In this document: in pieces, positions 1-10,323 of the stretch
How the letters are laid out: each line of letters opens with the position of its first letter
Position numbering within the stretch: the stretch's first letter is position 1
DNA from: Ceraceosorus guamensis
Lineage: Eukaryota; Basidiomycota; Exobasidiomycetes; Ceraceosorales; Ceraceosoraceae
Reading direction: 5' to 3'
Length of the DNA stretch: 64,000 nucleotides
Assembly (NCBI RefSeq): GCF_003144195.1
Contig: NW_020290016.1
Coordinates: 248,001-312,000 of the forward strand
The notes under the pieces: generated by a model
Told to the model about the DNA's origin: nothing
Seen by the model: the letters and a program-made list of their open reading frames with translations, nothing else
Databases searched by the model: none
Position numbers and translations under genes: made by a program

Positions 1-1148
1 CCTTCAGACCTTTTCAAAGCTGTTTCTAGTGGAATCAATGCTCTTGTCCAGGACGCAATTTGAGCTCAAGCCCTGCATTATAGGGTGGCTATGGCCCACC
101 GTCATGTGGCGGTGCAATTGCTCCGAGCTCGGTGAGCTAGCGTTTGCGGTGTTGTCATGACCGAGACCCTAGCACATGTGAAATCACCTGAAAGCACCTC
201 GAATTCCAATGGCCGTTTATCCGGGAGCGGAGATCGACGAGAGCACGGCGGAGTTTGACGATCGCTGCGAAATGAGGCTGGCCGATGCGCTGAGAAAGGA
301 ATCTGACGCTGTGCCTGCATACCTTTCCTGTACCCGATCTACAGGCTCCGATCAAATGGGCCTCGGTTCCGCTGTATCCAACGGACCACCCAGAAGAGCG
401 GTCTGCGCGTCGGTCCTCGGCAAAATCAATGTGCGCCGAATCAAATCGAGGCTGGCTGGACAGCCACGAGCGAGCGCCTTTCCGCGACTCCATCGGTCAG
501 GTCGGCCGTGGCTTTTTGCCGCGCCATTGACCTCTCAAAAGCAAGAGCTCCGCGAGCTGGGTGGTGGTGCGCGTCTATCCTGATTTTCAAGCACCGACGA
601 AGCCGCTCTCGCTCCTCGCCTGCCAGAACACTACTCTACGTTCCTTCCCTTATTCCCTCCTCTCTCCTGGTTCGCGAATTTATCCGCTTTTCTCAACCAC
701 GTCATGGATCGCCTTGGCTCGCTGAATGCGACACTACCGGTTGCTGAATGGATCAAAGTTCGAATTTCCCCGATCTTACATTTTCTCCCTCGCTCATCTT
801 ATCGTTTTAGCTCGGTAGCAGCTAAGGGAATCGAAGTTGTGGTTTAGCGGGCCTTGGCAAGGGGTCCGAGCGAGCGGAACCCTAGGGCCAACGCACGTGT
901 CTACAACGCGCCTTTCGGGCAGTGGCCCGTAGAATGTTCTCGAAGGTGTGACGAGGGACCCGTTTTCGAATGATGAACTCTTACATTCACGCGATTCTAG
1001 TTCCCAGCTTCTTCATCATCAAGGATCTTGACTGGAAATAGAACCAGTGCAGAGAATCGCCTCCTCGCTCAAAGCTTAGATCTGGAGAGCGTTGGTCTGA
1101 ATGCTAGCTCAAAGTCTGTACTGCCGTTTGAGTCATAGTGTCCATGTA
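1..1148. other. Left-edge spacer, no supported gene
   Basis: No open frame here resembles a known family. The longest frames are about 110-125 codons, lie on both strands and overlap one another, as expected of random open frames in GC-rich DNA. A 47-codon ATG frame at 704-847 (+) follows a C/T-rich stretch, but its product is not recognisable. The right end holds the 3' flank of LOA1. Confidence 0.6.
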
Positions 1149-2807
1149 TCACCTCTTAGCATACATGGTCAGGAACGCATCCTTCTCTGTCCATCCAAGA
1201 GCGGTCCTCCTGAGCCTCGAGCTGCGCGGCCCACGTCGAAGGGGCGTGTCGGTATCAGCTTTTGACTTGTGCGCTCGCCGCCCGCTACATTTCTGTACTG
1301 GCGCTAAGAAGGTAAGTACTCACAGATTAGACCACGCATCAGCTACTACGTCTTCGATTCCTCGTCTGAGGGCATTTGCAGCCGTACCTGCTCTCGAATC
1401 AGAAAGGCTGCTACTGGACGATCCGGTGATGCTCTCCGCCGGATTCAGTATGCGTATGCTGGGAGCATATGCTGGTACGCTGCTTAGCAGGGCAAAGAAG
1501 AGAGAAGGTAGAGATCGTGGGACTGTCGTGATTGGTGAAGCGGAGAGAGGCGTTGGTGCTTCGTACCTGCGTATCGAGGATTCCGTACGTTAGCTGAAGA
1601 GAAAGGGATGCCATTAACATCAGCTACGACTCACTTAATGGTGGTGATGAAGAAGGTTGGCCCGTCCTTGAGCGATCTCAGGCTGCCGGTACTGGAATAG
1701 GTGTCTGCCCAGCTCGATGGGAAAGCAGCAGCAGCAGGCTTGAGCAAAGCGCGATTATTGGACGTGACAACCTAGATGGATGCAGACTGGGCCTTTAGAC
1801 GCGTTGACTTAGAGAGCTACGATCGTAGAGGAGACCTACCTCTGGGAAAACGATTAGAGGCGAGCCCACTTCCTTGAGGCTGTCTAGGTCTACTAGGTCC
1901 GCCCGTGTTACGCCTTCCGAGCCCAGCTCCAGCGGCCTACAGCTCGCAATCACCTTCAAAGCTTGCCATATGCTATCGCTCACTTTCCAGCCCTCTATCC
2001 TGCGCGTCTGGGGAGTTTCGTCGGTTTTGCCTTCCACAGATCCGCGGAGACTCTCCGGCAGGTAGGACGAAGGACCTCTCCGCCTTTGAGCTGCCGAGCG
2101 AGACGAGGTTGAGGTCGCCTTGCCGCTGGGGATTGGAGATGCTTGTGGACTGGGAGAGAGGACCGGCAGGAGGACTCTGGCTTTAGGAAAAATTCGCAAG
2201 AGAAGCAAGATGTCCAAAGGCGAGGAGTGGCTTGACAAGATCAGGTCGCCCGCCTTGGGGGACCCGAGAGGTACTTGCGCTGCTCGGCTGCCAGGGAGCA
2301 CATGCATGCGCAATGATCAGCAGCTTCGCTAAATGTGATCAATCCAAGCCCTGAGCAGAAGTGCGGACTCACTTTCTGCTGCTAGGCGATACTACCTGCT
2401 TTTCGGGGAAGATGCCAAGTAGCGCGAGCACCAAGTTGAGGAAGGCTCCCCTCATGGCGGTGCCGAGCGAAAGCTCGAAAAGCGACCAAAGTGTGATGAC
2501 TGCGATTAGCAGAAGACCTCTGATGACAGCCAGGAGCAGCAAAGGCAAGCTGAGTAGGGCTGTCAGCGGCGATGAAGATCCGGTGGGCTTGTAGTTGAAA
2601 GCGGGGGGGATAAGTCAGCTCTCACTCATGACATCGCCCATATCTGACTGCACATCGACTCACAGCTACAGGGGGTAGGAAGACCTGCACAGAATTCCAT
2701 AGATCAGCAACTCTCGTCTCTTATAATAAAGATCAAGCATCGAGCAGCTAGCTTTGACTCACCTGTATGCCAGTGCCCGCATCTCTAAACCTTGAAAATT
2801 TCTCCAT
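1149..2807 (-). CDS. LOA1: Lysophosphatidic acid acyltransferase, LOA1/VPS66 family
   Basis: Predicted to transfer an acyl chain from acyl-CoA to lysophosphatidic acid, a step feeding phosphatidic acid and neutral lipid synthesis at the ER and lipid droplets (known for yeast Loa1). Exons read by eye: 2807-2763, 2684-2664, 2587-2373, 2287-1840, 1771-1635, 1566-1324 and 1284-1149. Together they make 415 codons, or 414 residues. The N-terminus MEKFSRFRDAGTGIQ closely matches the family start. A strongly hydrophobic stretch follows at about residues 30-75. The acyltransferase core shows SSHSSPLDILLLL (in place of NHTSPLD) and VFPEVVTSNNRALL (family FPEGTTSNGRALL). The C-terminal end, LGWTEKDAFLTMYAKR, is also family-like. 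Exon 2 is only 21 nt. The HX4D motif is readable as HSSPLD. It is divergent from TPS1, with about 920 bp between the two starts. The family call is secure; individual splice sites are predictions. Confidence 0.85.
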
Positions 2808-3727
2808 GCTTCGCCAGATGAGAGAGGGGCCAAAGGTTCTATGTCTGCGATGTGTGGAATATCGGGGCTGCGCTTTGAGGTGCACGTTGACGGAGGGGCT
2901 AGTCGTGATTACGAATGACCAGGTGGTGCGATGGATGGAGGTGGTGTGAGGGGAGAGCTCGAAGACTCGGATGTGGAGGAGGTTGTGTCCGCCGCGACCT
3001 TTTATTTCTTCGAGTCTGGTCCGTGCGAAACAGCAGCAGCATCCCGACGCGCGCGCGCATCGTACAAAGTTGCCGAGGCGTGTGCGCGTGATCCTGATTC
3101 ACGCTCGTGACTGAATTCTGATGCTGTATGATAGACCTATACACAGCCCATCAACAGCCTGTATTCAAGATTCGTGATTCTTTATTGCAAAAGGGGTCGT
3201 GTCTCGTCGTCTCGAAGTCCATCATACGCCGTACCTTGCACCTCGATTGAGCACCCGTTTGCATAGCCATTGGCCAGACAGCCGTCAGTCGTGCTTCTGA
3301 CCTCAGCAGTGCTCACCACCGAACCCTTGCTTGGCATCACCGCGAGGCTCAAGACTACAATTCGACTCCGGCTGGGCGTGGGGCGCAGACACGGACGCTG
3401 CCTCGCTAAGTTTGGTTGCGGAACCGACATCCAACTCGGCGCCGAAGTGGATTTCGACATCCTCGCAGCTTGCGAAACGGTGCGGGTGTGCTAAGGTTTC
3501 CTATGCGCGTCTGAGCTCGCTCACTCAAGCGCAAAGACCCTCGAGTCCCCTTTGGGTGACTTGACCGAGCATTGCAGCGTGCGAGGTCCAACAATCGTGG
3601 GCTTCACAGCGCTGCTACGAGATCCTGCCGCGGCTGTTTCTCGCTCGCACCTTCGACTAGTCCCATCGATCGCCCTCCGTTCGCAGCACCAGCCTCAGTC
3701 CGACGCGACTTCACTTGACTGTCCAGC
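2808..3727. promoter_or_regulatory. Divergent promoter region LOA1/TPS1
   Basis: This 920-bp spacer lies between two divergent starts and must carry the upstream sequences of both genes. One dispersed spacer motif (gattcgtgattc) lies near 3170. I see no clear TATA box. The 100 bases before TPS1 are rich in C and T and resemble a fungal leader. Confidence 0.45.
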
Positions 3728-6044
3728 ATGGTGTCTCACAACGCGAACGCGCAATCCGATTCCGGGTCGAGGGACCGGCTAGCGACCAACTCTCGCCTGA
3801 TCGTAGTGTCCAATCGCTTACCAGTGACCATCAAAGTGGATTCTTCTCAGCCCGGTGGCTACTCCTTTGCGCTCTCTTCAGGTGGTCTAGTCTCGGCTCT
3901 GTCGGGAGCAAAGAAGCGCATGTCGTTTACATGGATAGGATGGCCCGGACTGTCCGTTCCTACTCGAGAGGATGAGCTCTTCATAGAGTCCAAGTTGGAG
4001 AAGGAGTACAGCTGCAGACCGGTCTGGCTAGACCCCGACGTGGCCGACGCACATTACAATGGCTTCTCCAACAGCATCCTTTGGCCACTGTTTCACTACC
4101 ACCCAGGAGAGATGAACTTCGACGAAGGCAATTGGCTGGCGTACAGAGAAGCGAACTTGAGATTTGCGGAGAGCGTCAGGGAGATTGTCAGGAAGGGAGA
4201 TATGGTCTGGGTGCAGGTGAGTTGTATTGAAGTGCTCTGCCACATGCGCAAATTCACCAAAAACTCACACTCCCCGAATCACGCCACCGTTGCTGCTCAC
4301 GTCAAGGACTACCACCTCATGCTTCTTCCATTGATGCTACGCACGCTGATCGAGGGCTCATCAGCACAAGGCAGCGTCTCTCAGCGAGAGTTAGAGCACG
4401 TACGGCACGGCGTTGATGGATCGTCTCACTTGGCGCATTCGTCGGGCCTTGCAGCTCCACCTGGCAGCGAAGCAGCAGAGCACTCTGCAGCCCAAGTGGC
4501 CTCGGGTCACTCTCACAGAACATCAACCACGGCTACCAACCTGAACGTTCAAAGTGGGACAACAGCCCAGGCTGTCGCTGCCATGGAAGAGGATGACGAG
4601 GATGGAGATGGCAAGGGAAGAGGTACGGCGGACGGAACCACTTCGAGGGGAAGCGTCAAAATTGGATTCTTCCTTCACACTCCGTTTCCGAGCAGCGAAA
4701 TCTATAGGTACGTTGGCTGAAGAGCGCCAGTCGATGGGACACCCGCGACCCAAAGACTGACTTGTGATGCTGTTGCACTGGGCGCTTTGCAGAATTCTGC
4801 CTGTAAGACGTGAGATTCTGCTTGGCGTTCTACACTGCGATTTGGTTGGCTTCCACACGTACGACTATGCGCGGCATTTCTTGTCCTCTTGCACACGGAT
4901 CTTAGGACTTCCAACAATGCCCAATGGAGCCGAATTTGAAGGCAGATACGTGCACGTCGGCACTTATCCGATCGGCATTGAGCCGGCACAATTCATCGAA
5001 GGGCTGGCAAGAGACGCGGTCAAGACTAGGATGAGGGCGCTGGAGAGACGTTTCGAAGGTGTCAAGATCATTGTGGGAGTGGATCGCCTGGACTACATCA
5101 AGGGCATTCCGCAGAAGTTGCATGCGCTCGAGACCTTTTTGCAGGAGCATCCTGAATGGGTTGGAAAAGTAAGTCAGCGCTGGGCATGCTCGGTCGTCGA
5201 AGGATCGGAGCACGTTCTCACGACGGTAGCTCGCTCTGTGTGCAACATAAGGTTGTCTTGGTGCAAGTAGCAGTCCCATCAAGACAAGACGTGGAAGAGT
5301 ATCAGAACTTGAGAGCCATAATCAACGAAGCTGTAGGACGTATCAATGGCAGGTTTGGTACCGTCGAGAGCATGCCGATTCATTTCATCCATCGATCGGT
5401 AAATTTCGAAGAGCTTTGTGCTCTGTATGCTATCTCCGATGCTTGCCTCGTCACTAGCACTAGAGATGGCATGAACTTGGTGAGTGTTGGCACAATCACC
5501 CGGAACTTTGCGCGAGAACCAAATTTGACTTTGGCTGTATCTTTCTCTCAAAGGTATCCTACGAGTACATCGCTTGCCAGCAACAACGCAACGGAGTTAT
5601 GATCCTTTCTGAATTTGCAGGAGCAGCTCAGTGAGTCGTGACGTCCTTTGCCCTCCTGTTTGATTGTCAAAATCTCTTATGAGTCTGTTTGCCATTCTCA
5701 GATCATTGAATGGCTCTCTCATCGTCAACCCATGGGACAAATTTGCGGTCGCAGACGCTATTCACGAAGCTCTGACAATGGCATCTGTTACACGCAAGGC
5801 CAATTTCGATAAATTGAGCAGATATGTCAACAAGCACACAGCTAGCTGGTGGGGTACAAGTTTCGTCGCCGAGTGAGTACTAGAGCGCTCGGATGTGGGG
5901 AAAAGGAAAGAGCATCCTATCTGCAATTTGGCTGAACTCCGCTGCGCTGTCGCTTCCCACAGCTTGAACCGGATCGAGATAGGAAAGCTTGGAACAGAGA
6001 CTACAGGAGATGATCTGGTCGAGGTACTAGCGCCTGGTCCTTGA
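3728..6044 (+). CDS. TPS1: Alpha,alpha-trehalose-phosphate synthase (UDP-forming)
   Basis: Makes trehalose 6-phosphate from UDP-glucose and glucose 6-phosphate, the first step of trehalose synthesis; cytosolic, GT20 family. Exons: 3728-4216, 4307-4707, 4793-5168, 5252-5479, 5554-5630, 5702-5872 and 5963-6044, totalling 607 residues. Visible family signatures are SNRLPVTI and GGLVSAL near the N-terminus, WPLFHYHPGE, DYHLMLLP, KIGFFLHTPFPSSEIYR, GVDRLDYIKGIPQKL, LVQVAVPSR, TSTRDGMNLVSYEYIACQ and SEFAGAAQSLNG. The start ATG gives a short polar leader before the catalytic core. Two oddities stand out. About 100 low-complexity residues (roughly 180-280) are inserted between DYHLMLLPLMLR and KIGFF. 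The residue before DYHL, spelled across the first splice junction, is Gln where the family usually has His. There is no phosphatase domain, as in Tps1 rather than Tps2. The call is firm. Confidence 0.95.
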
Positions 6045-9000
6045 TTGCACACCAGCGATGGCACATAACACTCAATCATCCAACCTGCTGCGGTCTTTCT
6101 TCGCTCACGAGCTTTCATAGATAGATCTGTGAAGCCGTCACAATTCAGGAGAAATGCCCATGAATGTGATAGTCTATCCTAACGATATGTTCGCGTCGCG
6201 GGATGAAATTGTCCGACTGGCTCCCAAGTGTCTCTTATCGTCCTCGCCAGCATCTTGTGTGAAGCTGACAGTGACGTGCTGACTCGACTTGGCTGGTATT
6301 TCTGGATTAATTGATGAGTCTTTCGCGCACAATCATGTCACAATAGCGAGGCTTCGTGTTCACTGCGCGCCTCCGGTCACGTTGGCATCTCGGAGATGCG
6401 TGGGTCTTGGCGTCGAGCCTTGCTACACAAGCGCGCAACGTTTTCCTCCCTTGTTGTCTTTACGCTTTTGCTCGTTGTTGACTCTGAAGGTGAAGCATCT
6501 GATCCGTAATTTTTATAGGTAATCGAACTTGCATGGTCCTGCTGGTTGAGCGCTGCAGCCCGTCATGAAGGGGTGATCACTTTTGATTTCCATGTGCGCT
6601 GAGGCCTCAGTCCCCACAAACAGCTTGCTGACCCGGCGATGCTGTCGTGAATTCAGACGTGCGAGCAAGGTGCCGCCAAGATCTTGATGTGCCAAGCAAG
6701 ATCTGCTGTTGCGACCCAAGTTGTGAGTCGGAGCTCGACACGAATCGTGATTTACACGGACTCCTTGACAACGAGCGAAGGAACATGTCAAGACTCGACG
6801 CGAGGTTTGCGTTCCGATGGCCGGCTCGCGTAGCAGTGCAAAGAAGGATTCATTCCGATCGCCCAGAGTCAAGCCAGAAAGCAACTCGGCCACCAGTAGA
6901 TACAGGGACAAAGCGATTCGTGATTTTAATCGCTCCTCCCCCTCTGTCTACGATCTCGATTGAGTTGTCATTCCTTCAAAGTCGCTGTGGGCTGCGATTG
7001 CTGCGGTGCAAAGGATGCTACAGAGCAAGCATCACGATTATGTAATTCGTGCGCATGGTGCCGCAAGGCTCCATGTGCAGTCGTGAGTGCACGTCCGAGA
7101 GCTTGGCATCGGGCGGCGAGCCACTTCGCGACATCGACAGAATCTTCTGCCAAATGTGCCGTCCGCGCCAAGCCTACCTACCGATGCACGATTTGAGCCC
7201 GAGGGTCCAACACGAGATTCGCCCTTCTTCGATCAGTGTGAGGGATCGGCCAAGAGCTGAGCTTGCTTGCCTGCAACTTCGGCGTCGCGAGCATGTTTAG
7301 AGAGCGAATGGCGACGTACGTGCCAAGAGCCAGCAGATTCACAACCACATTTCATCCATTCACGATTGCGCGACAGGAGTCATGAGGCCTTACCTGGCAT
7401 GGACAAAGCAGCATCACGATCGAGGAGCGGGTCGCGAAGGCTTTGTCTGCATCCCGCAGCGAGGTTGGTCTGACCCGCGACCGACGACGACCTCCATCGT
7501 CGATTCACAATCACAAATCGAATCTGGGCCTCTCCAATGCAGACTCATTTGCTCAGGACGCACCGCGCCTCCGCGCAACACATTCTAGGCTGCCTGATCT
7601 GACTCTAACGATTGAAAAGGGCTCGCAACTGCATGGTCGTGATTCAACAAGCAAGATTCTAAAGATCTTGAGATCCATGTGCGTGTAGGGCACTCAGACT
7701 CGGCACGGCGCGCGTGGTCCAACGAGCTTGGCGTGCTTAAAGTGAGAGAGGAGCATTCCACCCGCTCGGGTGCTTAAAGGACGTGTGTGGGATGTCCTTC
7801 GACATTCACATTTGCGCGACGTTGATCGTGAATCGTGAATGCCTCCATCGTTCGTCCCAATCCACGAATGCGGGGGCAGACAGCCGCTGACGAGATTGCG
7901 TCAAAGGAGGGATGTGGTTCAAGACTCGTGATTCACGATTGCGATAGATAGGCAGCGCGTGTGGGGCTGCTTTGAGTGCTTCCCCACCCCGCTATCGGCG
8001 CGTCTTTCCATCCGCGCGCGCACCGCAACAGCACGAGCTGAGCTATAGCTGCTACAAGCTTTCAAATGAACCCACGCAGGCCCCGCATGGCGCCAGCAGC
8101 AGCAGCAGCAGTGGCCAGTGCATGGTAATTAAGTCTGAGTGACGCCACATGAGGCGCACCGCGGTGCCCCAATCACGAATCGTGGATGCCAGGATTCTGC
8201 AGTGGTTGACAGGCCTCTACTCAGACTCTTGACTCGCCGTCGTGATCGTGTGTGTCGTCATTCACATTCACGCAGACAACAGCGTCGCGGAAGCTCGTGT
8301 CCGATTCAGGCGGGCCGTGCATGTTTCTAGGGAGCGAGATGAAGGTTGATATATGGCGCTCACCCGTCTGCGCATGCAGAAATGCACAATCGTGAATACG
8401 ACAAAGGACATAGGACATTGGACATAGGACATAGGACGCCATCATTCAAAAATTGCATGCTCGGCGCGTTGAAGATTCGAGGTCAAAAGTGGAGTCCGGC
8501 TTGCTATACTTGCCTACTCTGACTATTACTCTGACTCTACTACTACTATCCGTGAATTCAGATGCAAAGCGTGCTGCTGCATATATTGCTAATCTTGAAT
8601 GCTGCTCTGCCTATCGTTATACCTAAACGCAACGGCAGGCTCGCGATATGTGCATGGAGCTCATACAACCGACTCAATCACACAGTCAATAATAAAGTAA
8701 ATCTTTCGATTTTCATTCACGCGCCCACATGCCCGCGCAGGGTGCCGCTGCATCCAGTGGCCGGCAAGTTCGTCAGAGATCATCAACGAGGACCTCTATC
8801 CGAGTCTCGAGGAAAGCAATTCTCTCGATCGGTGTATCGTGCCTCTAACCATCGTCACGAGTGCCGTTCGTGGGGCAGCATCCAGCTGCCGTCGGATAGC
8901 GCCCTATCTGCACCTTCTGGGGCAAGCGTCGCGAGTGGGTAATAATAGCAATGAAGTGATCTCCTCATCCGTGCAGCAAATCAACATCAAACGCGTCGGG

Positions 9001-10323
9001 CGGGTCTTTTTCGACGAATGCGGAGATCCAAGCCACGACTTTGGAGAGCGATGACACAGCAGAGAAGTCTGGCCTGCGCAGATCAGGCCAGAATGGTTCA
9101 TTCACAGGCAAGCTACCCACGAGCTTGACCAGAGCTTTACAAGGTCCGCGCGCGCGTCCATCGGTATGTACGGACCCTACGCTTCGGCTCACGAGCCTCG
9201 GTGGGTTGCTCATGCACCCACGACACACAACAGGCACTTTTGAGTTGTGAGTTGTGAAGTGCTAACGCACGCATGAAGGGTGCGGATACAGTAGATGACC
9301 CCAGCTGTGCCTTTCGGCCTTGGTGTTGGCTTGGCTTGCAGTAGCATCATCTCGATCTCTACATTCAGCAGCAGTAGCAGCAGCAGCTAACGGGTGCGCA
9401 AAGCCGAGTGCGGCGGCGCAACGGAGAGGCGCACCGTGATGACGCCAAGCTGTGTGCGGCGGCTTCCCGCAGCCATATATACTGTACATGTACCGTAAGT
9501 GGCCGCTCGCACTCATGAGTCACGACTGCGATGTTGTACCGGTGAGGCAGGTGTACTGTAGACCTGCAGCAGCACCCCGCGCGCGCGCCTCCTGCTTTTT
9601 TCGATCATCAGCATATCAAATTCAAGATTGCATGCATCCACACGACGCGCCGAGGCGCCGCACGCGGCGTACGGCTGCTGTACGGTATGACGCCTGATGC
9701 GCGCGCTTGTTGGTCTGCCTGTCTTGTCATTCGATTTCTGATCCCGTGGTTGAGTCTGCTGCGAGAAAGGGGGGATGATGCATCGTGTCAGCCAGCATAC
9801 GGCAGAGCCAAGGCGCCGATTTCTGGGAGAACTGCCCTCGTATGGATGGGTGTATACATGATGCCCCCAGCTTTGCTTACCCACCCACCTCTACATCTCT
9901 GATACCACACTCGCGATTGTGCCTTTTGAAACGGGCCGCTGTGCCCCGATGAAGGGAAAGAACTCAATCCCTGCTAATGCTCCAGCTGCGCCTCTTTACC
10001 TCGTCGCACGACCAGTCGGCCCAGATCCAACTTTTCAGCACCTCGGTATTGCAAAAAGCTTTCACTCACACCGAATCTGGCCAAAGTATCGTCGATTCTA
10101 CCTCCTTCTCGAATTCCTCACACCAGCGCGCTTCCATCATCCGCTTCGTCTCACTATCTGCATCTCTGACTGTGCTGGGCCCCAGTGACGCCCCCCTCCC
10201 CCGATCTGTCGCTGCTGCGATCGTTGGAAAATACGTGTTCTGTCCGCTGGCGGTCCTTGGCAGACACTGCGGGTATACTGCCACCAGCAGCCTTAGCAAG
10301 GTCAGCGGACAACACGCGCCGTG
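6045..10323. other. 4.3 kb spacer with dispersed short repeats
   Basis: No gene is recognisable between TPS1 and the next coding frame. Several copies of the ATTCACGATT-type motif occur (near 6739, 7824, 7925, 8170). There is a CAG tract at 8093-8112, another interrupted CAG tract near 9370, and CTACTA runs near 8535. A 126-codon ATG frame at 8562-8942 (+) begins with a hydrophobic, signal-peptide-like segment but has no recognised relative, so it is listed only as a finding. The last few hundred bases should hold the promoter of the gene at 10324. Confidence 0.6.
8093..8112. repeat. CAG trinucleotide tract
   Basis: About six to seven CAG units lie uninterrupted in a non-coding spacer. Simple microsatellite. 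Confidence 0.85.

Noticed and set aside
704-847. 47-codon ATG frame after a C/T-rich stretch
   Set aside because: No recognisable motif, no homologue in memory and no clear splice partner; a short frame like this is common by chance.
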